Source of the DNA: CAYGLV01 sp964351025
GTDB lineage: Bacteria; Actinomycetota; Thermoleophilia; Gaiellales; Gaiellaceae
Direction: 5' to 3'
DNA length: 13,192 nucleotides
Assembly (NCBI GenBank): GCA_964351025.1
Contig: CAYGLV010000064.1
Span: 1 to 13,192, forward strand
A program made the position numbers and the translations under genes. Shown one piece after another: positions 6,837 through 13,192 of this stretch. The notes beneath the pieces are model-generated. The model saw only the letters and a program-made list of their open reading frames with translations. It did not search any database and was not told where the DNA came from. The first letter of the stretch is position 1, and the number at the start of each line of letters is the position of its first letter.

Positions 6837-6873
6837 CCCGGCGCGGTAGAATGCCCCGCGCGGGTCGCTTTTT
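6837..6873 (+). terminator. Terminator-like hairpin with T-run after the secreted-protein gene
   Basis: GCGCGG (6841-6846) pairs with CCGCGC (6856-6861), extended by CCC (6837-6839) with GGG (6862-6864) around one bulged G. A five-T run follows at 6869-6873. The placement directly after the stop at 6830 fits an intrinsic terminator. Its loop contains TAGAAT, listed separately as a possible nrdJ promoter element. Confidence 0.5.
6847..6852 (+). promoter_or_regulatory. Possible -10 element for nrdJ
   Basis: TAGAAT is identical to the -10-like element before the HNH gene and fits TANNNT. Transcription would begin near 6859, giving a leader of about 150 bases before nrdJ. No -35 is recognisable. 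Confidence 0.35.
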
Positions 6874-6920
6874 GCGCAACGAGCAGGATTTTTCTCGGAG
6901 GCACCTGTCCGTCCGATCCA

Positions 6921-7008
6921 CTCCCTATCCTGGCCGGTCCGCTCTCCAAGCGCACGGCGCCTGGCGGGTTGGAACAGGTAGGTGAAACACCGGGCTAGGG
7001 AGGGAACG
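6921..7008 (+). promoter_or_regulatory. nrdJ leader with Shine-Dalgarno-sequestering helix
   Basis: CTCCCTA (6921-6927) is the exact reverse complement of TAGGGAG (6996-7002), which covers most of the nrdJ Shine-Dalgarno sequence GGGAGGG (6998-7004). Inside it CCGGT (6934-6938) pairs exactly with ACCGG (6989-6993), and TCCAA (6945-6949) with TTGGA (6969-6973). Part of the second helix can instead form a local hairpin, GGTG-AAA-CACC (6981-6991), so two mutually exclusive folds are possible. This is the layout of a translational regulator, but no known riboswitch class is matched in full. The helices are read by eye only. Confidence 0.4.
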
Positions 7009-9774
7009 ATGGCGACCGCGAAGGACGCTCCACAGACAGCAGTCGAGACAGCGGAAGAGGTGCTGAACGTCGTCGTGGACGAGGCGGCGACCGTCGCCCC
7101 GCGCCGCTACTTCACGATTCCCGGGCGCGACCCGTTCGACGAGATCGAATGGGAGATCCGCGACGCCCTCATTCCCGGCAAGGGCGGGCCGGCGTTCGAG
7201 CAGAAGAACGTCGAGTTCCCACGCTTCTGGTCACAGACGGCGACGAACATCGTCGCCCAGAAGTATTTCCGGGGCCGTATGGCCTCGCCGGAGCGCGAGC
7301 ACTCGGTCAAGCAGATGGTCGGCCGTATCGTCGCCACGACCGGCGCGTGGGGCCGCGACGGCGGTTACTTCGCCACCGAGGAGGAGGCCGAGACCTTCGA
7401 GGCCGAGCTGAAGGCGATCCTCGTCAACCAGTACGCCTCCTTCAACTCCCCGGTCTGGTTCAACGTCGGCTTCGAGGAGCGCCCGCAGTGCAGCGCCTGC
7501 TTCATCCTCTCGATCGAGGATTCCATGGAGTCGATCCTCGACTGGATCCGGCGCGAGGGCGTCATCTTCCGCGGCGGCTCCGGGTCGGGCGTCAACCTCT
7601 CCCGGCTGCGCTCCTCGAAGGAGCAGCTCTCGAAGGGCGGCTACGCCTCCGGCCCGGTCTCGTTCATGCGCGGCGCCGACGCCTCCGCCGGCACGATCAA
7701 GTCCGGCGGCAAGACGCGGCGCGCGGCCAAGATGGTGATCCTCGACGTCGATCATCCCGACATCGAGGAGTTCATCTGGTGCAAGGCCAAGGAGGAGCGG
7801 AAGGCGCGCGTCCTCGAGCAGGCGGGCTACGACATGTCGCTCGACTCGCCGGACTGGGCCTCGATCCAGTACCAGAACGCGAACAACTCGGTCCGCGTCA
7901 CCGACTCCTTCATGGAGGCGGTCGTGGAAGGCAAGGAGTGGAGCCTGACAGCGCGCACCGACGGGACGGTCGTCCAGACCCTGGACGCGCGCGCCCTGCT
8001 CAACCAGCTTGCCGAGGCCGCCTGGCAATGCGCCGATCCCGGGGTCCAGTACGACACGATCATCAACAGCTGGCACACGACCCCCAACTCGGGCCGGATC
8101 AACGCCTCCAACCCGTGCTCGGAGTACATGCACCTCGACAACTCGGCGTGCAACCTCGCCTCGCTCAACCTGATGAAGTTCCGGCGCGAGGACGGCGAGC
8201 TCGACGTGGACGCCTTCGAGCACGCGGTTGACGTCGTCCTTCTCGCGCAGGAGATCCTCGTCGGCTACTCGTCGTATCCGACGCCCGAGATCGAGGCGAA
8301 CGCAAAGGCCTACCGCCAGCTCGGGCTCGGCTACGCGAACCTCGGAGCGCTGCTGATGGCGCGCGGGCTCCCCTACGACTCCGACGAGGGGCGCGCCTAC
8401 GCGGCCGCGATCACCGCGCTCATGACCGGGCGGGCCTATCGCAAGTCGGCCGAGATCGCCCACCGCATGGGCCCGTTCGCCGGCTACCGCCCGAACGCGG
8501 CGGCGATGACCGGCGTGATCGCCAAGCACCGCGCCGCAGTCGGCAACATCGACCACACCGAGGTCGTGCCCGAGGACCTGCTCGCCGCCGCGCGGCGCGC
8601 GTGGGACGACGCGCTCGATCTCGGCGAGCTGCACGGCTTCCGCAACGCGCAGGCCACGGTGCTCGCGCCCACGGGAACGATCAGCTTCATGATGGACTGC
8701 GACACGACCGGCGTGGAGCCGGACTTCTCGCTCGTCAAGTCGAAGCGGCTCGTCGGCGGCGGGGAGATCACGATCGTCAACAAGACGGTGCCGATGGCGC
8801 TCGAGAAGCTGGGCTGTGCGCCGAGCGAGATCGGGGAGATCGTCGCCTACATCGACGAGCGGAACACGATCGTCGGCGCGCCGTACGTCAAGACCGAGCA
8901 CTACCCGGTCTTCGACTGCGCGATCGGCGACCGCGCGATCCACTACATGGGGCACGTGAAGATGATGGGCGCCGTCCAGCCGTTCATCAGCGGGGCCATC
9001 TCGAAGACCGTGAATCTGCCCGAGACCGCGACGGTGGACGAGGTCGGCCAGCTGATCGTCGAGTCGTGGCAACTGGGCGTGAAGGCGATCGCGATCTACC
9101 GCGACAACTGCAAGGTCGCCCAGCCGCTCTCCGGCAAGGCCGACGGCTCGGCCGCCCTGCTTCCCCCGGCCGCCCTCGTCGCAGCCCCGAAGCGGCGCCG
9201 GGTGCCGGAGGACCGCACGGAGGTTGGACGCAAGTTCCGCGTCGGCGAGTACGAGGGCTACATCCACGTCGGCCTCTTCGACGACGGCACGCCCGGCGAC
9301 ATCTTCGTCCAGATCGCCAAGGAGGGCACGACGCTCGCCGGGCTGATGAACTCGCTGATGATCTCCGTCTCGCTCGGCCTCCAGTACGGCGTGCCGCTCG
9401 AGGTCTATGTCTCGAAGTTCAGCCACATGCGCTTCGAGCCGTCGGGGCTGACGAACGACGCCGACATCCGTGTCGCGAAGTCGCTCGTGGACTACATCTT
9501 CCGCTGGATGGGGAAGAAGTTCCTCACCGCCGACCAGCAGGAGGAGGCCGGCATCCTGACTCCCGACGTGAAGGCGCGCCTGGCGCAGGCCTACGCCGCG
9601 CTCGAGGGCGGCGGCGGCGATCCTGCGGCCTATGAGGCCCCGCCGACAGGTCAAACCGCGCTCTTCAACACGTTCGAGGACGCGGTCGAGTGCGCCCGCT
9701 GCGGCGGCCGCATGATCAGGACGGGCAGCTGCTACACGTGCCGCGACTGCGGCACGAACACCGGCTGCAGCTAG
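7009..9774 (+). CDS. nrdJ: Class II (adenosylcobalamin-dependent) ribonucleotide reductase
   Basis: The enzyme reduces ribonucleotides to deoxyribonucleotides using a cysteinyl radical generated from adenosylcobalamin, so it works without oxygen and without a separate radical-generating subunit. The 921-residue protein has the catalytic alpha/beta barrel at about 60-710. The NPCSEY finger loop at 368-373 gives the N368/C370/E372 triad, with C370 the thiyl-radical cysteine. C381 lies 11 residues later, and C164 in SACFIL is the likely redox partner. LAPTGTISFM is at about 552-561. Residues about 730-840 form the TSCPD domain (GLFDDGTPGDIFVQIAKEG, then NSLMISVSLGL). The C-terminus carries six cysteines (895, 898, 908, 911, 914, 920), a zinc/redox tail typical of this subgroup. 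ATG at 7009 has a strong GGGAGGG; the frame also extends to GTG at 6982, which lacks comparable support. Confidence 0.97.
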   Translation: MATAKDAPQTAVETAEEVLNVVVDEAATVAPRRYFTIPGRDPFDEIEWEIRDALIPGKGGPAFEQKNVEFPRFWSQTATNIVAQKYFRGRMASPEREHSVKQMVGRIVATTGAWGRDGGYFATEEEAETFEAELKAILVNQYASFNSPVWFNVGFEERPQCSACFILSIEDSMESILDWIRREGVIFRGGSGSGVNLSRLRSSKEQLSKGGYASGPVSFMRGADASAGTIKSGGKTRRAAKMVILDVDHPDIEEFIWCKAKEERKARVLEQAGYDMSLDSPDWASIQYQNANNSVRVTDSFMEAVVEGKEWSLTARTDGTVVQTLDARALLNQLAEAAWQCADPGVQYDTIINSWHTTPNSGRINASNPCSEYMHLDNSACNLASLNLMKFRREDGELDVDAFEHAVDVVLLAQEILVGYSSYPTPEIEANAKAYRQLGLGYANLGALLMARGLPYDSDEGRAYAAAITALMTGRAYRKSAEIAHRMGPFAGYRPNAAAMTGVIAKHRAAVGNIDHTEVVPEDLLAAARRAWDDALDLGELHGFRNAQATVLAPTGTISFMMDCDTTGVEPDFSLVKSKRLVGGGEITIVNKTVPMALEKLGCAPSEIGEIVAYIDERNTIVGAPYVKTEHYPVFDCAIGDRAIHYMGHVKMMGAVQPFISGAISKTVNLPETATVDEVGQLIVESWQLGVKAIAIYRDNCKVAQPLSGKADGSAALLPPAALVAAPKRRRVPEDRTEVGRKFRVGEYEGYIHVGLFDDGTPGDIFVQIAKEGTTLAGLMNSLMISVSLGLQYGVPLEVYVSKFSHMRFEPSGLTNDADIRVAKSLVDYIFRWMGKKFLTADQQEEAGILTPDVKARLAQAYAALEGGGGDPAAYEAPPTGQTALFNTFEDAVECARCGGRMIRTGSCYTCRDCGTNTGCS

Positions 9775-9795
9775 CCGACGCGGTCGTCTGGACAC

Positions 9796-9828
9796 ACGAA
9801 GCGCCCCGCCACCCGTGGGGCGCTTCGT
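9796..9828. terminator. Strong 12-bp hairpin after nrdJ
   Basis: ACGAAGCGCCCC (9796-9807) and GGGGCGCTTCGT (9817-9828) pair perfectly around a 9-base loop, 21 bases after the nrdJ stop. No long T-run follows, as is common for terminators in high-GC actinobacteria. It separates nrdJ from the HNH gene. Confidence 0.75.
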
Positions 9829-9846
9829 CTTCCGGCAGCACGAGCC

Positions 9847-9852
9847 TAGAAT
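9847..9852 (+). promoter_or_regulatory. Probable -10 of the HNH gene (leaderless)
   Basis: TAGAAT ends six bases before the ATG at 9859, so transcription would start at or next to the A of the start codon. A weak -35 candidate TTCGTC lies at 9824-9829, at 17-bp spacing and overlapping the hairpin arm. No Shine-Dalgarno sequence is present, which supports a leaderless mRNA. Confidence 0.5.
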
Positions 9853-9858
9853 CGACCG

Positions 9859-10758
9859 ATGCGGGACGACGACGTTCGGAGCTCGTGCTTCGCCTCTCTC
9901 GATGTCCTCTGCGCACAGTGGGGACCCGACATTCCGTGGGTTGCGCTCAAAGACGGCTTCAACTTCCGCGGCAAGCACATCCCGTTCATGAACAGGGCGT
10001 ACGGCATCTACCGCGCCGCTGGAGCACAGCGTGGAAAGGCGGCGCTCTCACTGCACAGCGCATATCGCCAGTTGCGTTACCAAGACGAAGGGACATCTGA
10101 CGGCGTTCTGTACCGGTACCAGGATGGGCCGATCGACAACCACTTCAACACGTGGCTGCGGACGGCGAACCTACTCGATGTGCCACTCGTCTACTTCATG
10201 GGAACCCGCCCGAACTGGTACCGGCCCGAGTACCCGGTCTATGTGGAGGAGGATCACCCCGATCAGCGGACAGTGCTCCTCACGTTCGGGAAGATGCGCG
10301 GCCCCTACGACGAGCGCGAACCGGTGCACATCGACGACGTGAACGAGCGCCGATATGTCGTCCGGCAGGTCAAGCAGCGTGTACATCAGGCGCAATTTCG
10401 AGGAGCCGTGCTTCCTGCCTACAGTGACTCCTGCGCCATCTGCAGGCTAAAGGAGATCCGGCTGCTCGATGCCGCCCACATCGTCGGCGACACGGAGGAA
10501 GGTGGCGAGCCCGTTGTGCGCAACGGCCTCAGCCTCTGTTCCATCCACCACCGCGCCTTCGACGAGAACCTCGTCGGCATCTCTCCCGACTACACCGTCC
10601 ACGTCGCGCGGAAGCTGCGCGAGGACGAGGACGGGCCGATGCTCGAGCTGCTCAAGGGCTTCCACGCCCAGCCGATAGTGCTCCCTGCCCGGCGCGCGTG
10701 GCAGCCGGACAGAGAACGGCTCGCGCTCCGCTTCGAGCGCTTCGCCGCGAGCGCCTAG
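9859..10758 (+). CDS. HNH endonuclease, putative stand-alone restriction-type nuclease
   Basis: The C-terminal part (about residues 188-250) of this 299-residue protein is an HNH nuclease of the HNH_2 type. C192-x2-C195 begins the zinc site, DAAHI supplies H207 and RNGLSLCSIHH supplies N222, C227, H230 and H231, followed by AFDENLVGIS. The layout resembles predicted restriction endonucleases that read modified DNA. The N-terminal 160 residues are mixed alpha/beta with aromatic-rich stretches (FRGKHIPFMNRAYGIYR, GPIDNHFNTWL, PNWYRPEYPVYVE). In that protein group this region is often a DNA or modified-base recognition module, but I cannot assign it. No methyltransferase is adjacent, so a type IV-like (modification-dependent) role is possible and unproven. 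The codons look slightly less GC-extreme than those of nrdJ, hinting at transfer. The transcript is probably leaderless. Confidence 0.82.
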   Translation: MRDDDVRSSCFASLDVLCAQWGPDIPWVALKDGFNFRGKHIPFMNRAYGIYRAAGAQRGKAALSLHSAYRQLRYQDEGTSDGVLYRYQDGPIDNHFNTWLRTANLLDVPLVYFMGTRPNWYRPEYPVYVEEDHPDQRTVLLTFGKMRGPYDEREPVHIDDVNERRYVVRQVKQRVHQAQFRGAVLPAYSDSCAICRLKEIRLLDAAHIVGDTEEGGEPVVRNGLSLCSIHHRAFDENLVGISPDYTVHVARKLREDEDGPMLELLKGFHAQPIVLPARRAWQPDRERLALRFERFAASA

Positions 10759-10793
10759 CGCTGGGGCCCGCCGTCGCGGGCGGCCCCCAGCGC
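10758..10793. terminator. Shared bidirectional terminator hairpin between convergent genes
   Basis: GCGCTGGGG (10758-10766) pairs with CCCCAGCGC (10785-10793), with further G/C pairing inside. It begins at the last base of the HNH stop codon and ends 8 bases from the stop of the convergent Ig-repeat gene, so it can serve both. No T-run is present. Confidence 0.7.
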
Positions 10794-10801
10794 CTGGCTC
10801 C

Positions 10802-12238
10802 CTACGGCCGCGCGAGGCGAACCTGAACGAGCCTGCGCGTCGAGACGCCACCGGTCACGCTGTCGCCGGCCTTGCGCGCGCGCACGAAGACCACGAGCGC
10901 GCCGCCGTTCCTCAGCGGCAGAGCCGCCTTCGGAAGCAGCTGGATGACGGCATAGCCGTCGGTGCCGGTGGCCACCTCGGGAGCGCCGTTGACGTAGTTG
11001 TAGGGCAGCCCGACCGCGTAGACGAGCGCGTTGCGAACGACCCGGCCCTTCGTGTCGGTGACGCGGAAACGGGCCGTGATCGCCGCCCGCGAGCGAACGG
11101 GGCTCGGCGAGAACTTCACCTCGGAGATGATCAGGCGCTCCGGTAGCGAAACGCTCGTCACCGGAATCGAGGTCTTCCCGCTCGGCAGCACGATCGCGCC
11201 TGCCGGGCCGGTCGTGATCACTCCGGTGAGAGCGGACGTCGCGGTCTGCGAGCCGGCGGCGTTCGACACCTTGACCGACAGCTGCAAACGAGCCCCGACG
11301 TCGGCGCTCGTGACCGTGTAGTTGAGGCCCGTGGCGCCGACGATGGCCACGCAGTTCGCCCCCGCCGCATTGCAGCGGTTCCAGCCGTAGGTGTAGGTGA
11401 CCGGCTGGTTTCCGGTCCAGCCGCCCGTCGCCCCCTTCAGGGAGACGCTGAGCGCAGCGCTCGCCGCGTTCGTGATCGTGGGCTTGGCGGTGTTCGCCGG
11501 TGCACCGACGATCGACGCCACGAGCCCGGTCAGGTTCGACGAGACGCTTGTCGCCCCGACGACGTTCGTTGCCGTTACGACCGCCCGGAGCCGCAGGCCG
11601 GCATCGGCCGCGACAACCGTGTACGACGACGCGATCGCGCCGGCGATGTTCGTGCAGCTCGCGCCCGTCACCGTGCACCTCTGCCACTGGTACGTGTACG
11701 TGATCGGAGTTGCCCCGCTCCACGTCCCGTTGTCGACCGTGATGGCTTGGCCGACCTGGTAGGTGCCGTGGGGGTTCGGCTGGACGGTCGCGCCCGGCGC
11801 GGCGCCCGGGGGGCCGACAACCGCGCTTGGCCCCGAGGTCGCAGCTGCGACCCCGAACGCGTTGGTGGCCGTGACCACCGAGCGCAGCGTCCCGCCGACA
11901 TCGGCGACGACGAGCAGGTACGTCTGGTTCGTGGCGCCCGCGATGTTGCCGCAGGTACCGCCGGCCGCGTCGCAGCGCTGCCACTGGTACGCGAACGTGA
12001 TCGGCGTGTCCCCGCTCCAGCTGCCGCTCGAGGACGTGAGCGTCTGCCCCTGCAGCGCGCTGCCGCTGAGCGCCGGCACGGCGGTGTTCGCCGGCGGCAC
12101 CGCAGCTGCGGCGGTCGGCGCCGCCCTGCCCGCGCCTGCAAGCGTCGCGAGCAATGCAACGGCGAGCAGCGCGGACACCCCCAGGAGGGTTCTCCGGCCG
12201 CGTGAGCGGCTTCGTCCGGTGTGGTCGTGTTTGCGCAT
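10802..12238 (-). CDS. Secreted protein with three Ig-like repeats and a C-terminal beta-sandwich domain
   Basis: This 478-residue protein is probably exported and surface or extracellular. Basic residues 9-16 and a hydrophobic core (about 18-36) form a signal peptide ending near ARA/RAAP (38-41). Three homologous repeats of about 95 residues follow (about 47-140, 150-238, 247-338). Each has a W-S/T-G-x-x-P-I/V-T segment, a WQRC or WNRC strand, a second cysteine at C-x6-C spacing (C89/C96, C188/C195, C289/C296), then I-x-G-A, a Y strand and VTATN or VKVSN. The cysteine pairs probably form a disulfide in each repeat. Residues about 365-478 look like another beta-sandwich (AAITARFRVTDTKGRVVRNA). 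No LPXTG or C-terminal helix is seen. ATG at 12238 has a strong GGAGGAG; the frame runs to 12406, but that extension is not signal-like. Function is unknown, possibly adhesion or structure. Confidence 0.85.
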   Translation of the reverse strand: MRKHDHTGRSRSRGRRTLLGVSALLAVALLATLAGAGRAAPTAAAAVPPANTAVPALSGSALQGQTLTSSSGSWSGDTPITFAYQWQRCDAAGGTCGNIAGATNQTYLLVVADVGGTLRSVVTATNAFGVAAATSGPSAVVGPPGAAPGATVQPNPHGTYQVGQAITVDNGTWSGATPITYTYQWQRCTVTGASCTNIAGAIASSYTVVAADAGLRLRAVVTATNVVGATSVSSNLTGLVASIVGAPANTAKPTITNAASAALSVSLKGATGGWTGNQPVTYTYGWNRCNAAGANCVAIVGATGLNYTVTSADVGARLQLSVKVSNAAGSQTATSALTGVITTGPAGAIVLPSGKTSIPVTSVSLPERLIISEVKFSPSPVRSRAAITARFRVTDTKGRVVRNALVYAVGLPYNYVNGAPEVATGTDGYAVIQLLPKAALPLRNGGALVVFVRARKAGDSVTGGVSTRRLVQVRLARP

Positions 12239-12243
12239 GCAAT

Positions 12244-12250
12244 CTCCTCC
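12244..12250 (-). promoter_or_regulatory. Shine-Dalgarno site fixing the start of the Ig-repeat gene
   Basis: On the minus strand GGAGGAG lies five bases before the ATG at 12238. This fixes the start there rather than at upstream in-frame positions and places the Arg-rich plus hydrophobic signal peptide at the N-terminus. Confidence 0.8.
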
Positions 12251-12416
12251 GTATGCGTGGGATTCGGGCCGGCGTGGCTCCTGGCGCCGTGTGGACGCAG
12301 AGCGGAATGCGAGCCCGTGGTGAAGAACGCGGCGAAGGTCGCCAACGCGTGGCGACGGCAAGACCGCGTCCCTCAAGTATTGCGGCGGCGCAGCCGCTCG
12401 GCCCAAACGCGTACGA

Positions 12417-12425
12417 AATCTTTAC
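12417..12425 (-). promoter_or_regulatory. GTAAAGATT element shared with the sigma upstream region
   Basis: The minus strand reads GTAAAGATT here, about 180 bp upstream of the Ig-repeat gene. The same 9-mer in the same orientation occurs at 1018-1026 upstream of the sigma gene. It sits in a small AT-rich patch. It may be a shared promoter or operator element, or a coincidence. The rest of the 12239-12494 spacer shows no gene. Confidence 0.25.
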
Positions 12426-12494
12426 GACTCGCTATACCCGTGCTCATGGCCGCGGAGGGCCTGCAACGCCTGCCACGTGAACCGCAGGATCGGC

Positions 12495-13040
12495 CTAGTG
12501 GCGCCCGCGGCGCCGCTTGCCGATACGCAGGCCGCCCGGCTCCGCCGGGTGGTACACCTCGCGCTCGTCGGCATGGAACATCGTCACGACGCCGTTCGTC
12601 TCGAGGATCGCGGTCTGCACGGAGCCGAGGTCGGTGAAGCCCTGGCGTCGCGCGAGGGCCCGCAGCTCGGGTAGCGAGATGCTCGCCCGCCGAAGCTGCC
12701 GCGCCACGGGCTTCCCGTCCGAGATGAGCAGACTCGGCTCGCCCTCCAGCAGCCGCTTGACCCTCTCCCAGCGGTAGGCCGCGCGGTTGAGCGCCTCGTT
12801 GACCGCGAAGAGCGTGACCGCGCCGACCGCGGCGCCGGTGAAGGAGTTGTCCGCGCCGATGATCGCGTTCTGCACCGTGTTGGCGATCAGGAGCAGGACG
12901 ATCAGGTCGAGCGTGTTCGACTGCCCCAGCTCGCGCTTGCCGACGACGCGCAGGGCAACGACGAGGAACCCGTAGACGAGCACGGCACGCAGCACCCGCT
13001 CCCAGACGTCCACCGGCAGGCTGAAGATGTCGTGCCACAC
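12495..13040 (-). CDS. DUF421/YetF family membrane protein
   Basis: The 181-residue protein has three hydrophobic helices (about 14-32, 44-62, 66-84) followed by a soluble domain. The family signature is clear: VVGKRELGQSNTLDLIVLL (32-50) and ANTVQNAIIGADNS (53-66) in the membrane part. GEPSLLISDGKPV (100-112), LPELRALARRQG (123-134) and SVQTAILETNG (140-150) lie in the cytoplasmic YetF-type domain. A short Arg-rich tail ends the protein. The biochemical role of this family is poorly defined, with links to membrane and stress physiology in other bacteria. The start is GTG at 13040; GAGGGG lies only one to two bases upstream, closer than usual, and no better in-frame start is evident. It is read in the same direction as the Ig-repeat gene, about 256 bp upstream of it. 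Confidence 0.88.
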   Translation of the reverse strand: MWHDIFSLPVDVWERVLRAVLVYGFLVVALRVVGKRELGQSNTLDLIVLLLIANTVQNAIIGADNSFTGAAVGAVTLFAVNEALNRAAYRWERVKRLLEGEPSLLISDGKPVARQLRRASISLPELRALARRQGFTDLGSVQTAILETNGVVTMFHADEREVYHPAEPGGLRIGKRRRGRH

Positions 13041-13076
13041 ACCCCTCGGGTGCGACAGCGAGCCTGCGATTCCTGC

Positions 13077-13106
13077 GTTCTGGGCGCCGTCTCCGGCGCC
13101 CAGAAC
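13077..13106. terminator. Perfect 12-bp hairpin near the right end
   Basis: GTTCTGGGCGCC (13077-13088) and GGCGCCCAGAAC (13095-13106) pair perfectly around a 6-base loop. On the minus strand it starts 10 bases after the TAG of the partial right-hand gene and precedes the DUF421 gene, so it probably terminates that upstream gene. No T-run follows. Confidence 0.65.
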
Positions 13107-13116
13107 GAGGTCAGTC

Positions 13117-13192
13117 CTACGGCCAGGTCGGGCCGGTGCCGCCGAGCGCGGCGAGCAGCGCGCCGGCCGCGGCGAGCAGCGAGAGCACGAGA
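13117..13192 (-). CDS. C-terminal fragment of a probable membrane protein (5' part outside window)
   Basis: The minus strand is open from the right edge to TAG at 13117-13119 and encodes 24 visible residues: a hydrophobic Leu/Ala/Gly stretch followed by GGTGPTWP at the end. It looks like a terminal membrane helix. The strong hairpin 10 bases beyond the stop supports a real gene end. Nothing can be said about function, and the short length makes the call tentative. Confidence 0.45.
   Translation of the reverse strand, partial: LVLSLLAAAGALLAALGGTGPTWP

Noticed and set aside
6982..7008. GTG start nine codons upstream of the chosen nrdJ start
   Set aside because: It would place the strong GGGAGGG inside the gene and has no comparable ribosome binding site of its own.
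6830..7008. Complete cobalamin riboswitch upstream of nrdJ
   Set aside because: The resembling words abut the ribosome binding site, leaving no space for the rest of the conserved core and the B12 box; kept only as a weak resemblance in findings.
7231..9978. Minus-strand open frame of 915 codons antisense to nrdJ
   Set aside because: It mirrors nrdJ, is rich in Arg/Asp/Val/His/Leu as expected from antisense of GC-biased codons, has no recognisable domain, and the plus-strand product is unmistakable.
10755..12242. Minus-strand 495-codon frame overlapping the Ig-repeat gene
   Set aside because: It is a frame-shifted Arg/His/Gly-rich reading of the same DNA; the other frame has a signal peptide, Shine-Dalgarno sequence and three clean repeats.
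1..13192. CRISPR arrays, insertion sequences, tRNA or rRNA genes
   Set aside because: No regularly spaced direct repeats, transposase motifs, cloverleaf or rRNA segments were seen on either strand by eye.

Overview
The window is very GC-rich, with GTG and TTG starts, promoters that appear to give leaderless transcripts, and tightly packed genes. Together with the class II ribonucleotide reductase, the Ig-like repeat protein with 'WQRC' signatures and the membrane-tailed ECF sigma factor, this suggests a high-GC actinobacterium, probably of the class Thermoleophilia (Gaiellales/Solirubrobacterales-like). That assignment is inference from family resemblance; there is no rRNA or tRNA here to confirm it.

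Layout, left to right. (1) 1-919, minus: an ECF-type sigma factor starting at TTG, with regions 2 and 4 followed by a hydrophobic segment and an Ala-rich tail that runs off the left edge. (2) 1009-1038: an AT-rich island with two identical 8-bp palindromes between holB and the sigma gene. (3) 1044-2700, minus: tmk then holB, overlapping by 26 bp, a dNTP-synthesis and replication-clamp-loader pair. (4) 2723-4180, plus: an extended-SDR sugar-nucleotide epimerase and a one-pass membrane protein with a LytR C-terminal domain. Only 22 bp separate the epimerase and tmk start codons. (5) 4185-6143, minus: an O-antigen ligase/polymerase-type membrane protein with a C-terminal TPR region, convergent with the LytR_C gene at a 4-bp gap. 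(6) 6300-6830, plus: a small secreted, membrane-anchored protein of unknown function. (7) 6837-9774, plus: a hairpin, a promoter-like element, a leader able to pair with its own Shine-Dalgarno sequence, then nrdJ. (8) 9796-10758, plus: a strong hairpin, a probable leaderless promoter and an HNH endonuclease with an unassigned N-terminal domain. (9) 10802-12238, minus: a secreted three-repeat Ig-like protein, convergent with the HNH gene across a shared hairpin. (10) 12495-13040, minus: a DUF421/YetF membrane protein. (11) 13117-13192, minus: the C-terminal end of another gene with a hairpin after it.

Themes. DNA precursor supply and replication are represented by tmk, holB and nrdJ. Cell-envelope functions are represented by the epimerase, LytR_C protein, O-antigen ligase-like protein, Ig-repeat protein and YetF protein. 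The HNH gene is the most accessory-looking element. I see no CRISPR array, insertion sequence, tRNA or rRNA. The strongest non-gene signals are the nrdJ leader, the divergent promoter region between tmk and the epimerase, and the twin palindromes upstream of the sigma gene. All are read by eye and none has been folded or searched computationally.
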